DNA of 64,000 nt from Anaerolineae bacterium (GCA_022841825.1 JALHQT010000004.1:434001-498000); one strand, 5' to 3'; positions 26,451 to 35,342 are shown, numbered from the stretch's first letter. A program made the numbers and translations. Notes: a model not told the origin generated them from the letters alone.

Positions 26451-27659
26451 ATGCGTAAACTCATTATTGTGGTCGCTTTGCTCTGTTTGAGCGCGATTCT
26501 GGCACTGCCGACCTTTGCTCAGGACGAATTTGTGTTCGGAATGGTGCTGGTTGGACCCAAGAATGATGGTGGATGGAGCCAGGCTCACTTTGAAGGCGGC
26601 GTGTACGTCGCTGAGATGCTGGATGGCGTGACGTTCCTGGAACCCCAGGAAAACATCAACGCCGGGAACCCGGATGTGCCCTTTGATGTGGCGGTCAGCG
26701 CGCTGATCGACCAGGGTGCGCAGCTCGTCTTCACGGCTTCGGACGAATATGAAGAGGATACCTCGCGTATCGCCGCCGATTACCCCGATGTGACCTTCAT
26801 CAATGTTTCTGGCGATGATGCCTATCTGGGCACTGCGCCCGCCAACGTCGGCAATGTGATGGGGACGATGGAGTGGGGCAAGATCATGGCTGGCTGCGCG
26901 GCTGCGCTCCAGACCGAAACCGGCAGCATTGGCTACCTGGGTCCGTTGATCAACTTCGAGACTCGCCGTCTCGTCAACTCGGCTTATCTTGGCGCGCGCC
27001 ACTGCTACGAAGCGCGTGGGATGAACCCCGACGATCTGGTCTTCACGGTGACCTGGATCGGCTTCTGGTTCAACATTCCGGGCGTGACGCTCGACCCGAC
27101 CGAAGAAGCCAATACGCTCTTGAACAATGGTGCCGATGTGCTCATCTCCGGCATCGATACGACGGAGGCGATCACGGTGGTCGGTCAGCGTGCGGCGCAG
27201 GGCGACACGGTGTGGGCAGTCCCCTATGACTTCATGGGTGCGTGCGACATCAGCCCAGATGTCTGCCTCGGTGTTCCGTACTTCCATTGGGGACCCGTCT
27301 ATTCGGATCTGATTGGTGCGGCTCAGGCAGGAACATGGGAGCAGGACTGGTTGCTGACCAATCCTGATTGGAGCGACCTGAACAATCAGGACACCACCGG
27401 CATTGGCTTCATGACCGGTCCTGGTCTGACTGAAGAGAATGCTGCTGCCCTTGAGAGCTTCATCGCCGATGCGGCAGCCTACGCGGAAGAAAACCCGGAA
27501 GGCATTTATCTCTGGACGGGTCCGCTTGCTTACCAGGATGGAACCGTGCTTGCCGAAGAAGGTGCCAATCTGCCGTACATCGCACCGCTGGGTGAAGCAC
27601 CCAGCGTGTGGTACTCGGAACAACTCCTCGAAGGTATCGTGGGTGCCAGTGAGAGCTAA
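26451..27659 (+). CDS. BMP-family substrate-binding protein of a nucleoside-type ABC importer
   Basis: Extracytoplasmic receptor of 402 residues. A classical signal peptide covers residues 1-23 (MRKLIIVVALLCLSAILALP then TFAQ), with no lipobox Cys. The mature part starts FVFGMVLVGPKNDGGWSQAHFEG, the pattern of basic membrane protein (Med/PnrA/BMP) receptors, which usually bind purine nucleosides. GGGGGTAGAG precedes the ATG at 26451. It is first in an importer operon with an ATPase and two permeases. A strong terminator directly after it should make the receptor more abundant than the membrane subunits. The exact ligand is an inference from the family. Confidence 0.93.
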   Translation: MRKLIIVVALLCLSAILALPTFAQDEFVFGMVLVGPKNDGGWSQAHFEGGVYVAEMLDGVTFLEPQENINAGNPDVPFDVAVSALIDQGAQLVFTASDEYEEDTSRIAADYPDVTFINVSGDDAYLGTAPANVGNVMGTMEWGKIMAGCAAALQTETGSIGYLGPLINFETRRLVNSAYLGARHCYEARGMNPDDLVFTVTWIGFWFNIPGVTLDPTEEANTLLNNGADVLISGIDTTEAITVVGQRAAQGDTVWAVPYDFMGACDISPDVCLGVPYFHWGPVYSDLIGAAQAGTWEQDWLLTNPDWSDLNNQDTTGIGFMTGPGLTEENAAALESFIADAAAYAEENPEGIYLWTGPLAYQDGTVLAEEGANLPYIAPLGEAPSVWYSEQLLEGIVGASES

Positions 27660-27704
27660 GTCGACAGCCTCTGGGTCAATGGTGCCCAGGCTCACTTAGA
27701 AGGA

Positions 27705-27743
27705 GAAGGGTGCTGCCAGATACAACAGCACCCTTCTTTTATT
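27705..27743 (+). terminator. Terminator between the BMP receptor and its ATPase gene
   Basis: GAAGGGTGCTG (27705-27715) and CAGCACCCTTC (27726-27736) form a perfect 11-base stem with a 10-base loop, followed by TTTTATT. It is one of the strongest terminators in the window and sits inside an otherwise continuous operon. Confidence 0.9.
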
Positions 27744-27748
27744 GGCGC

Positions 27749-27754
27749 TATACT
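27749..27754 (+). promoter_or_regulatory. -10 box of the importer ATPase-permease genes
   Basis: TATACT in GCTATACT lies just after the terminator and 27 bases before the ATPase ATG. It offers an independent promoter for the ATPase and permeases. Confidence 0.4.
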
Positions 27755-27781
27755 CAGCGACGTTGGGGGCATTGCAGCGCT

Positions 27782-29269
27782 ATGAATATTGAGCTTCGAC
27801 ATATCGAAAAGCGTTTTGGCGCAGTTCATGCGAATAATGACATCAATATCACCTTTAAGGGTGGACGGATTTACGGCATTCTGGGCGAGAACGGCGCGGG
27901 CAAATCCACCCTGATGAAAATCCTGTCGGGGTATCAGCCGGCTGATGAAGGCGAAATTCGCTTTGATGGGCAATTGGTTGATTACCGGACACCGCAGGCA
28001 GCACTGCGCGCGGGTGTGGGCATGCTTCAGCAAGACCCGCTCGACGTGGGGGCGTTCAGCGCCCTGGAAAACTTCATTTTTGGACCCCTGAGCGCGCGTG
28101 GTTTGCGCGGCAAAGCTGCACAGGCAGAACTGGCACGGGTCTGCGAACGCTTTGGCTTTGAAATCGACCCGGAACTGCCGATCACGCAGGTCAGCATTGG
28201 CGGGCGGCAGCAGTTAGAAATCGCGCGGCTCCTGGCGTTGGGCGTCAAGGCGTTGATCCTGGATGAGCCGACGACCGGCATTTCCGCCGAACAGAAGCAG
28301 ACCCTGTTTGATGCACTGAAACAACTCGCACGCGAAGATGGGATGACCGTTCTGCTGGTCTCCCACAAGCTGGAAGACGTCATCGCCCTGTGCGATGAGG
28401 TGGCGGTCTTGCGGGCGGGCAAGCTTGTCGGCGCGCAGGTGCTGCCTGCCACGACCCGTCAACTGGTGGAGATGATGTTCGGGCAGGCGCTTTCGCCCGC
28501 TGAACGCCCACGCAGTGATTTGAGTGGCGCATCCCCTGCGCTCAAGATAGTCCATGCGACACTGCGCAGCAAACGCCTTACGGTCGAGGCGCTGTCGCTG
28601 ACGCTGCGAGCGGGCGAAATCGTCGGCTTGGCGGGGCTGGATGGCAGCGGACAGGAGCTGCTGCTGCGCGCCTGTGCGGGTCTGGTCAGGCTTTCGAGTG
28701 GGCAAATCTGGCTGAATGGCTTGGACATGACGGGTGAGTCTTACCGCCAGTTTCTGGCAGCGGGCGTTGCTTTTGCGGCGGCAGGACGGTTGGAAGAGGG
28801 GTTGGTCGCCGGGCTAACCCTGACCGAGCACATCGCGCTTTCGACCGAGACGGGCGCAGTCGTCAGTTGGGAGCGCGCGCGGGCACTCACGGCGCAACTC
28901 CTCGAACGTTACAACGTGCGCGGGCAGCCAGAAAGCCAGATTCAGCAGCTTTCAGGGGGAAACCAGCAGCGTATGTTAATGGCACTGACGCCGGAGCAGC
29001 CTACGCTGTTGGTGCTCGAACAGCCCACGCGCGGACTGGACGTGGACTCGGCGCGCTGGATTTGGCAGCAGCTTCTGGAACGGCGCGACAAAGGTGCGGC
29101 AGTTCTTTTTGCATCGCCCGACCTGGAGGAGCTGGTCACGTACAGCGACCGCATCCTCGTTTTCTACGCGGGCAAGTCCACCGAGATCGCCGATGTGCAT
29201 CCGCAGCGGACGAGCGTCGAGATGCTGGGGCGTTTGATCGGCGGACACTTTGACGAGGTGACGGCATGA
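27782..29269 (+). CDS. Double-domain ABC importer ATPase (BMP/nucleoside or sugar type)
   Basis: A 495-residue tandem ATPase. The first domain is intact, with Walker A GENGAGKS at 35-42, SIGGRQQLEIARLL and Walker B ALILDEPTTGIS. The second is altered: its P-loop reads GLDGSGQE with no Lys, usual for this family, and its Walker B reads LLVLEQPTRGLD, with Gln where the catalytic Glu normally stands. So only one ATP site is likely to hydrolyse. The second signature, LSGGNQQRMLMAL, is intact. I use the ATG at 27782, after the terminator. It overlaps the first permease gene by ATGA. Confidence 0.93.
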   Translation: MNIELRHIEKRFGAVHANNDINITFKGGRIYGILGENGAGKSTLMKILSGYQPADEGEIRFDGQLVDYRTPQAALRAGVGMLQQDPLDVGAFSALENFIFGPLSARGLRGKAAQAELARVCERFGFEIDPELPITQVSIGGRQQLEIARLLALGVKALILDEPTTGISAEQKQTLFDALKQLAREDGMTVLLVSHKLEDVIALCDEVAVLRAGKLVGAQVLPATTRQLVEMMFGQALSPAERPRSDLSGASPALKIVHATLRSKRLTVEALSLTLRAGEIVGLAGLDGSGQELLLRACAGLVRLSSGQIWLNGLDMTGESYRQFLAAGVAFAAAGRLEEGLVAGLTLTEHIALSTETGAVVSWERARALTAQLLERYNVRGQPESQIQQLSGGNQQRMLMALTPEQPTLLVLEQPTRGLDVDSARWIWQQLLERRDKGAAVLFASPDLEELVTYSDRILVFYAGKSTEIADVHPQRTSVEMLGRLIGGHFDEVTA

Positions 29270-30345
29270 ACCCACAGCGCCTGATGACACGATTTGGAAA
29301 AGCGCTGATTCCAGTTGCGATTTCGCTGCTGGTGACTGCATTGCTGGTCTCCCTTGCGGGCGTTAACCCGCTCAATGCGGCGACCGAACTGCTGCGCGGC
29401 TCCTTCAGGGATCTGGGTGCGTTCGCCAATGTCGTCAATTTCTGGATTCCGCTGACTTTTGCCAGCATTGGCTTGATCATCACGTTCACGGCGGGGTTGT
29501 GGAACATTGGAGTGGATGGTCAGATCACCATCGGGGCGATCTTTGCCAGCGCTGTCGCGTTGTCCTGGGATCTTCCAGCACCCCTGCTGATCGCAGCCCA
29601 AATCGTCGCGGCGATGGTTGGCGGAGGGTTGTGGGGCGCGTTGGTGGGTATTCTGAAGGCGCGCCTGGGCGTCAACGAAATCTTCGGCGGCGTTGCGCTC
29701 AACCAGATCGCAAACCTCGCCACACTCTACATGATCACCGGTCCCTGGCAGCCCCCTGAAGGGGGCAGCGTGCGCTCATCGCCGCCGTTCCCACCTGAGG
29801 CGCTGCTGCCACGACTGTCTGACGATTTTCGCATCAGCCCGCTGATGCTGATCGGCGTTGTCGTGGCGCTCATCGTGGTGTATCTGGCGCTGCGCGGGAC
29901 GCGCTGGGGCTTGCAGCTTAAAGCGACGGGCAAGAATCCCCGGTCTGCCCTGTTGATGGGGGTTCCGACGAATCGCACAGTCATCACCGCATTCATCGTT
30001 TGTGGAATGCTGGCGGGGGTGGCGGGGGCTTTTCGAGCGTTGGTGGTTTTCCAGAGTCTGCGCCCACTGGTGAGCGGCGGTATCGGTTTTCTGGCGATTT
30101 TGGTGGCGCTCCTGGCGGAAAACCGCGTGCTCCTCGTGCCGTTCATCACGTTCGTGTTCAGCGCGCTACTGGGCGGCAGCGCGCAGCTCAAGGTCGCGCT
30201 GCGCCTGGACGTAGCACTGGTGGGGGTGGTGCAGGGCATCCTGGTCTTGACCGCGCTGCTGTTCAAGGGTGCCAGCGAGCGCTTCCAGGCGACTTCTTCA
30301 CAGCCGTCGCGGACGGCGACAAGACCGGAGGTGGCACATGAGTGA
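29266..30345 (+). CDS. ABC importer permease 1 (BMP/nucleoside type)
   Basis: Integral membrane subunit of 359 residues with eight or nine hydrophobic helices. Motifs of the BMP/sugar permease family are present: LWNIGVDGQITIGAIFAS near residue 77 and LRGTRWGLQLKATGKNPRSA near residue 205, the loop that contacts the ATPase. Its start overlaps the ATPase stop by 4 bases, and its end overlaps the second permease by 8 bases. With that permease it should form the heterodimeric channel for the nucleoside-type substrate. Confidence 0.93.
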   Translation: MNPQRLMTRFGKALIPVAISLLVTALLVSLAGVNPLNAATELLRGSFRDLGAFANVVNFWIPLTFASIGLIITFTAGLWNIGVDGQITIGAIFASAVALSWDLPAPLLIAAQIVAAMVGGGLWGALVGILKARLGVNEIFGGVALNQIANLATLYMITGPWQPPEGGSVRSSPPFPPEALLPRLSDDFRISPLMLIGVVVALIVVYLALRGTRWGLQLKATGKNPRSALLMGVPTNRTVITAFIVCGMLAGVAGAFRALVVFQSLRPLVSGGIGFLAILVALLAENRVLLVPFITFVFSALLGGSAQLKVALRLDVALVGVVQGILVLTALLFKGASERFQATSSQPSRTATRPEVAHE

Positions 30346-31366
30346 CCCATTGATCAGCACATTAGCGGGAATCGTCACCAACGCGACTCCGCTCGTCATC
30401 GCGGCGATGGGCGAGACGATCACCGAACGTGCCGGTATCGTCAATCTGTCATTGGATGGCAGCATTGTGCTTTCGGCGATGAGCGGTTTCGTCGTCGCGT
30501 ATTCGGCGCAGCAGATCCTGATCACGAGTGCAGGCATGACTGCGCCGGAAGCGGCGGGGCTATCGGTCATCATCGGGGCAATCGGCGCGATGGTCGTAGG
30601 GGCGCTTGTCGCGCTGCTGATCGCTTTCTCGTCGATATCGCTGCGGCAGGATCAGGTGGCGGTGGGCTTCGTGCTGACGCTGCTGGGCACCGACCTGGCA
30701 GTCTTCCTGGGCACGAATTACGCGCGCATTCCTGGTCCGCAAATTCTGCCGACCGACCTGCCTCTGCTCGCAAATATTCCAGTCATTGGCGAAATCTTCT
30801 TTCAGCAGAGTGGCTTTGCCTACGTCAGCTATTTGCTCGTGTTCGGGACATGGTGGTTATTCTTCCGTACGCGCCAGGGTCTGAGCCTGCGTGCGGTCGG
30901 CGAACGCCCCGAGGCGGCATTCGCGCGCGGTATTCCGGTCAACCGCCTGCGCTATCTTTACACGGCGCTGGGCGGAGCGGTGGTCGGCTTGGCGGGCGCG
31001 GCTTACTCACTGAATGTGCGAGCGGGCTGGACGGTTCCGCCTGCGATGGGCGGGGATGGCTGGATCGCGCTCGCTATTGTCATTTTCGGGGGTTGGCATC
31101 CTTTCCGCGTCCTGATTGGCGCTTACCTGTTCGCCGGGCTGCGGTCGCTGGCGTCGGTCATTCAGCGCACACCGGGTATCGAGATCAACATTACGCTCCT
31201 GAATGCTGCACCCTGGGTGCTGATGATCATCACACTGCTGCTGGTCAGCAGCGGCGCGCTGGAACGACTCTTGCAAGTGCTGCCGCGCCCGCTGCAAAAG
31301 CCGCTGCGTGGCATCCTGCGGAGTGACCCGCCAGCGGCGCTGGGGACGCGCTTCGAGCGGAAGTGA
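30338..31366 (+). CDS. ABC importer permease 2 (BMP/nucleoside type)
   Basis: A 342-residue membrane subunit with about nine helices. TERAGIVNLSLDGSIVLSAMSG (read in two parts: TERAGIVNLSL and DGSIVLSAMSG) near residue 30 and RTRQGLSLRAVGERPEAAFARG near residue 180 are the paired motifs of the second permease in these importers. I chose the ATG at 30338 because GGAGGT stands 5 bases upstream; the open frame extends further but inside the previous gene. It is the last gene of the operon. Confidence 0.93.
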   Translation: MSDPLISTLAGIVTNATPLVIAAMGETITERAGIVNLSLDGSIVLSAMSGFVVAYSAQQILITSAGMTAPEAAGLSVIIGAIGAMVVGALVALLIAFSSISLRQDQVAVGFVLTLLGTDLAVFLGTNYARIPGPQILPTDLPLLANIPVIGEIFFQQSGFAYVSYLLVFGTWWLFFRTRQGLSLRAVGERPEAAFARGIPVNRLRYLYTALGGAVVGLAGAAYSLNVRAGWTVPPAMGGDGWIALAIVIFGGWHPFRVLIGAYLFAGLRSLASVIQRTPGIEINITLLNAAPWVLMIITLLLVSSGALERLLQVLPRPLQKPLRGILRSDPPAALGTRFERK

Positions 31367-31429
31367 ATATGCATTCGATTGGAGCAGGCGAAAGCCCATT
31401 CTTAATCGCGGAAATCTGATTGATGCGTC

Positions 31430-31456
31430 TATAATGCGGACGTTGAGCCGCATTAT
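31430..31456 (+). promoter_or_regulatory. -10 box overlapped by a 9-base inverted repeat, before the glycosidase-like gene
   Basis: TATAAT (31430-31435) overlaps ATAATGCGG (31431-31439), which is matched exactly by CCGCATTAT (31448-31456) with an 8-base spacer. The layout is that of a repressor site covering a promoter. It ends 16 bases before the ATG. Confidence 0.5.
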
Positions 31457-31472
31457 TCCAACGTGAACACCC

Positions 31473-33446
31473 ATGCTGACGAGACGTTTTTTCACATTGT
31501 TTGCCCTGCTGTCCCTCTTCTGCCTGAACACATTTTCCTACGCGCAGTCCGAGCCGGTTTTCGCCAGTGCCGATCGCCTGGGCATCGCCCATATCAGCTC
31601 GGTCGATGTCCCGCGTTCGGAGGAGCGTTATGCGCGCGCGCTCGAACTCGGCGCAGGGTGGAACCGCTGGCCCCTCTACTGGGATCGTGTCGAACAACCG
31701 AACGGGGATTTCGAGTGGGACGCCTACGATGACCTTGTCAGGGAAGACCTGGGTTATGACTTGCAGCTCAACGTCATCCTGCTGGGTATCCCGCAGCACC
31801 AGCGCGAGGGCGAGATCATGCGCGGCTTGATGCAGCCGATCTTCGCCGACGGCAGTGATACGCCCGCCCCTGGTAAAGCAGCGAACCCCAATAACCCCTG
31901 GGCGATGTTTGTCCAGGTGGCGGTCGAGCGTTATCGCCCCGGCGGGACACTGGCGCGCTCTGAAGATTGGGCGGAAGGTGTAGGAGTGCGCGTCTGGGAA
32001 ATCTGGAATGAACCGGATTACGAGTTCTTCTGGAGCGGCACCGTTTTTGACTATTCGCGCCTGCTCAAGACGGCGTATCTGGTGATCGAAACGCTCGACC
32101 CGGAAGCGACGGTGATGGTTGGCGGGCTGCTGTACCCCACACAGGAAAACTACCTTGCGCAAATCCTGTCGATTTACCAGGACGAGCCTGAACCTGAGCG
32201 CTACAACTGGTACATGGATGCGGTCGCCGTGCATAATTATGGTGACTCGTGGCGCAGTGGCTGGCTGACGCTGGTCGCACGTCAGACGCTGGTCGAGTTC
32301 GGCATTGAGAAGCCGATCTGGATTACGGAGACCGGCGTCCCGATCTGGGATGATTATCCGGGACCTTTATGGGCGCAAGACGACCCGGACGCACGCGCGC
32401 TCCTGGCGACGGCTGATGAACAGGCGGCGTTCATGATTCAGAGCGCGGTCTATGCCTGGGCGGAGGGCGCGCAGGTGATCATTTATCACCAGCTTTATGA
32501 TGATTGTGGTAACCAGCCGCCCGGCACGGACTTCGCGCCGAGCGCGTCCGAAGGCGTCTGCCGTCCGGGTGAAATCTGCGCGGGCGATGTCTTCGGTATC
32601 TTTCGCAACCCCGACAACGCGATCTGCTTCTCGCAGCATCCACAACCGGACAGCGCGCGCCCGGTCGCGTCCGCCTTCGCGCTGCTGGCAGAGGTGTTCT
32701 CGCAGCCATTCAGCCGTCGCGGAATTATCGACGATGTGCGCGAGGACAATGCGATTTTGATCACGTTCACCCGTCCGGAAAGGGATGAACGCGTCGTCAT
32801 CGTCTGGAACACAGACGAGGAACCGTTGGAATTCGCCCTGCCGGCGCTCAACGAAGCGGCAGCCTTGTATGTGTACGGGATTGAAGGTGGGCAGACGATC
32901 CGCGCTGAAGAGGGGAGCTATCTCTTGACGCTGCCTGCCGCGACGATGCCGCGCCAGCGCTTTCTCGAAGATCGCAGGTCGGTCGATATTGGCGGCAGCC
33001 CGTTGATCCTGGTCGAGCAGGTGAGCGACAGCGACGCTCTTGCGCAGTTGGAATATCTGACGTTTGAGTCGACCGAGCGCCCACCTGACCTGGCGACGCC
33101 GGAAGCGGTTGTCCTCGGCGACAGGCAGATCGCACAGTTGATCGAGATTTCGCCAACGGGCGTGAGTTTCTACAGTACCGATAACGCGCGGGTGCGCAGC
33201 CTCCCATCGACCGAAGGAACCCAGGTGCTAGGGACGCTGCGCATTGGCGATGCGCTGCCCGTGACCGGGCGACTGGCGGATAATTCGTGGTGGCGCATCA
33301 GCTATAACGAGGGCGAGGGCTGGGTCGCGGCATTCCTGGGCGAGGTGTACGGGGCAGTCGAGAGCGTGCCGATCATCGAGGTCGTGCTGCCGACGCCGGA
33401 AGTGACGCAAGAGCAGCCAACTGTAGAACCGACACCCGCATCATGA
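31473..33446 (+). CDS. Secreted clan-A glycoside-hydrolase-like protein with C-terminal SH3 domain
   Basis: A 657-residue secreted protein with a signal peptide (about residues 1-24, ending SYA-Q). The catalytic TIM-barrel has the two acidic residues of clan A at strand ends: Glu180 in IWNEPD (acid/base) and Glu286 in WITETGVP (nucleophile), which resembles GH39/GH5-like enzymes. A small beta domain follows, then an SH3-like domain at about 565-630 (NARVRSLPSTEGTQVLGTL, WWRISYNEGEGWVAAFL), which probably binds cell wall or carbohydrate. A Pro/Thr tail ends the protein. It is monocistronic, with an operator-like repeat before it and a perfect hairpin after it. The substrate is unknown. Confidence 0.85.
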   Translation: MLTRRFFTLFALLSLFCLNTFSYAQSEPVFASADRLGIAHISSVDVPRSEERYARALELGAGWNRWPLYWDRVEQPNGDFEWDAYDDLVREDLGYDLQLNVILLGIPQHQREGEIMRGLMQPIFADGSDTPAPGKAANPNNPWAMFVQVAVERYRPGGTLARSEDWAEGVGVRVWEIWNEPDYEFFWSGTVFDYSRLLKTAYLVIETLDPEATVMVGGLLYPTQENYLAQILSIYQDEPEPERYNWYMDAVAVHNYGDSWRSGWLTLVARQTLVEFGIEKPIWITETGVPIWDDYPGPLWAQDDPDARALLATADEQAAFMIQSAVYAWAEGAQVIIYHQLYDDCGNQPPGTDFAPSASEGVCRPGEICAGDVFGIFRNPDNAICFSQHPQPDSARPVASAFALLAEVFSQPFSRRGIIDDVREDNAILITFTRPERDERVVIVWNTDEEPLEFALPALNEAAALYVYGIEGGQTIRAEEGSYLLTLPAATMPRQRFLEDRRSVDIGGSPLILVEQVSDSDALAQLEYLTFESTERPPDLATPEAVVLGDRQIAQLIEISPTGVSFYSTDNARVRSLPSTEGTQVLGTLRIGDALPVTGRLADNSWWRISYNEGEGWVAAFLGEVYGAVESVPIIEVVLPTPEVTQEQPTVEPTPAS

Positions 33447-33448
33447 AC

Positions 33449-33480
33449 GAGCAGGGGCGCAGTACACTGCGCCCCTGCTC
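33449..33480. terminator. Perfect 14-base hairpin between convergent genes
   Basis: GAGCAGGGGCGCAG (33449-33462) and CTGCGCCCCTGCTC (33467-33480) pair without mismatch around a TACA loop. It starts 3 bases after the glycosidase-like stop and lies 11 bases from the helicase stop, so it can serve both. T-tracts are poor. Confidence 0.75.
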
Positions 33481-33490
33481 ATACAAAACC

Positions 33491-35227
33491 CTAGCTGCGC
33501 GTGCGTTCGCGGCGGGGCGGACGGTTGTCAAACCTGCGCGGCGGACGAGAGTCGTCATCGCGCGGGGCGCCGCCTTCCTCGCGGGCGATAGTGACTTTTG
33601 CCCACTTGCCGCGCAGGTAAAGCCGCGCCGCCGCCATCAGGACTTTCTCCGCTGAGTCTTCGCGGACATCGAAATAGGTGTTGCGTCCGCCGATGTCAAT
33701 CGCGCCAATCGCTTTGCCGGAGATGTTTGCCTCGCTGGCAACCGCGCCGACGATGTCGCCGGGCTGGATGCCGTCGGCGCGACCGAGATCGAGCATCAGG
33801 CGGACCATGCCGGTTTCGCGCCCGGTGCGACTGCGTCCGCGTCCTCGCTCAAACCGATCATCGCGGTCGCGGCGGTCGAAATCATCGCGCGAACGTTCGC
33901 TGCGCTCTGGCAGCTCGCGCACGTCTTCGATGGGGCGCAGTGACTCGATCTGCCGTGCCAGCTTCATGGCGGCTGCGGCGATGTCTTCTGGCGAATAGCC
34001 CGCTTCGATCATCTGACTGACGCTGGCACGTTCGCGGTCGAGCGACTCTTCGTCGAGCGTGTGCTGGACAATGCCGACGAAGCGCGAATCGCGTACGGCA
34101 TGGACATCATCGCGCGTCGGCAGCACACCGCGCTGCAACACTTGCTTGGTGAACTGCTCGATACTGCGGATAAGATGGCGTTCGCGCGGGGTGACGAGCG
34201 TAATCGCTACGCCTTCGCGTCCGGCGCGCCCGGTGCGCCCGATGCGGTGCACGTAGTCTTCGGCATCGTTGGGGATGTCGAAGTTGAAGACATGGGAAAC
34301 GCTCTCGATATCCAAGCCCCGCGCCATCACGTCGGTTGCGACGAGCGAGGTGACAAGCCCCTGACGGAAACGGCGCATGACGGTCTCGCGCGCTTCCTGT
34401 GCCATGTCGCCGTGAATGGCTTCGACGGGGTAGCCGCGCGCGATCAGCGTCTCGGCGAGTTCTGCCGCGCCGATCTTGGTGCGGGTGAAGATGAGCGCGC
34501 TTTTGACATCTTCGACTTCCATCAGGCGCATCAACCCTGCAAGCTTGTCTTCGCCATAGATGAGGTAGTAGCGCTGCTCGGTCTTTTCGACCGTCAGCGT
34601 CTTGCGGGCGATCTTGATCGTGATCGGGTCGCGCATGTACTGGCGCGAAATGCGCACGACATCGTTGGGGAAGGTGGCGGAAAAGAGCGCAGTCTGGCGG
34701 TCTTCCGGGGTGCCTTTCAGGATCGTCTCGACAGCTTCGATGAAGCCCATGTCGAGCATCCGGTCTGCTTCGTCGAGGACGACGTAGCGGACGGTGCTGA
34801 GATCGAGCGCGCCGCGTTCAAGCAGGTCGATGACGCGCCCTGGCGTGCCGACGACGACGTGCGCGCCATCGCGCAGCGCGCGGAGCTGCTTGCCGTAGGA
34901 TGCGCCACCATAGATCGGCGCAACCCGCACGCCGCCATACTTGCCATAAAGCTGAATCGACTCGGCAACCTGGAGCGCGAGTTCGCGTGTTGGCGCAAGG
35001 ATCACCGCCTGGACCACGTTCCGGCTCAAATCGATTCGTTCAAACAGCGGCAGCCCGAACGCCGCCGTCTTGCCAGTCCCCGTTTGCGCTTGTCCCAATA
35101 CGTCGCGCCCTTCCAGCAGCGGCGGAATTGCGTCGCTCTGGATGTCGGTGGGTTGTTCAAACCCAAGCTCTACTACTGCGCGGACGAGGTCATCGCGCAA
35201 GCCGAGAGCAGCAAATGGATTGCTCAT
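33491..35227 (-). CDS. deaD: DEAD-box ATP-dependent RNA helicase (DeaD/CsdA type)
   Basis: A 578-residue RNA helicase. The Q motif GFEQPTDIQ lies at 22-30, motif I AQTGTGKT at 47-54, PTRELA near 79, DEAD at 152-155, SAT at 183-185, then ARGLDIESV and HRIGRTGRAG. After the core come an Arg/Asp-rich linker (about 430-475) and a DbpA-like RNA-binding domain (about 478-552, RLMLDLGRADGIQPGDIVGAV). This architecture matches cold-shock and ribosome-assembly helicases of the DeaD group. AGGAG stands 5 bases before the ATG. The 5' leader contains a terminator-like hairpin with a U-run only a few bases upstream of the ribosome site. Confidence 0.95.
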   Translation of the reverse strand: MSNPFAALGLRDDLVRAVVELGFEQPTDIQSDAIPPLLEGRDVLGQAQTGTGKTAAFGLPLFERIDLSRNVVQAVILAPTRELALQVAESIQLYGKYGGVRVAPIYGGASYGKQLRALRDGAHVVVGTPGRVIDLLERGALDLSTVRYVVLDEADRMLDMGFIEAVETILKGTPEDRQTALFSATFPNDVVRISRQYMRDPITIKIARKTLTVEKTEQRYYLIYGEDKLAGLMRLMEVEDVKSALIFTRTKIGAAELAETLIARGYPVEAIHGDMAQEARETVMRRFRQGLVTSLVATDVMARGLDIESVSHVFNFDIPNDAEDYVHRIGRTGRAGREGVAITLVTPRERHLIRSIEQFTKQVLQRGVLPTRDDVHAVRDSRFVGIVQHTLDEESLDRERASVSQMIEAGYSPEDIAAAAMKLARQIESLRPIEDVRELPERSERSRDDFDRRDRDDRFERGRGRSRTGRETGMVRLMLDLGRADGIQPGDIVGAVASEANISGKAIGAIDIGGRNTYFDVREDSAEKVLMAAARLYLRGKWAKVTIAREEGGAPRDDDSRPPRRFDNRPPRRERTRS

Positions 35228-35244
35228 TCATACTCCTGGTAGTC

Positions 35245-35271
35245 AAAAAGCCCTGTCAGAGGCGACAGGGC
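35245..35271 (-). terminator. Terminator-type hairpin in the leader of the helicase gene
   Basis: On the minus strand the stem GCCCTGTC/GACAGGGC closes a 6-base loop and is followed at once by TTTTT (35249 to 35245). It lies between a -10 box at 35314-35309 and the helicase start at 35227. It is either an attenuator of the helicase or the terminator of the upstream MFS gene, whose stop is 71 bases further upstream. Confidence 0.7.
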
Positions 35272-35308
35272 AGTGCAGATTGTGGTGATATGTCTGCTTC
35301 GTCTGGTC

Positions 35309-35314
35309 ATTATA
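35309..35314 (-). promoter_or_regulatory. -10 box of the helicase gene
   Basis: TATAAT on the minus strand, in a GCTATAAT octamer, about 82 bases upstream of the helicase ATG. The predicted transcript would start near 35302 and include the terminator-like hairpin. Confidence 0.5.
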
Positions 35315-35342
35315 GCAGACAACGGGTGGGTGTATAGGTGCG

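Noticed and set aside
26346-27695. A 449-codon minus-strand frame opposite the BMP receptor
   Set aside because: Antisense shadow. The plus strand has a signal peptide and a clear family match.
34061-35242. A 393-codon plus-strand frame opposite the helicase
   Set aside because: Antisense shadow of all the helicase motifs.
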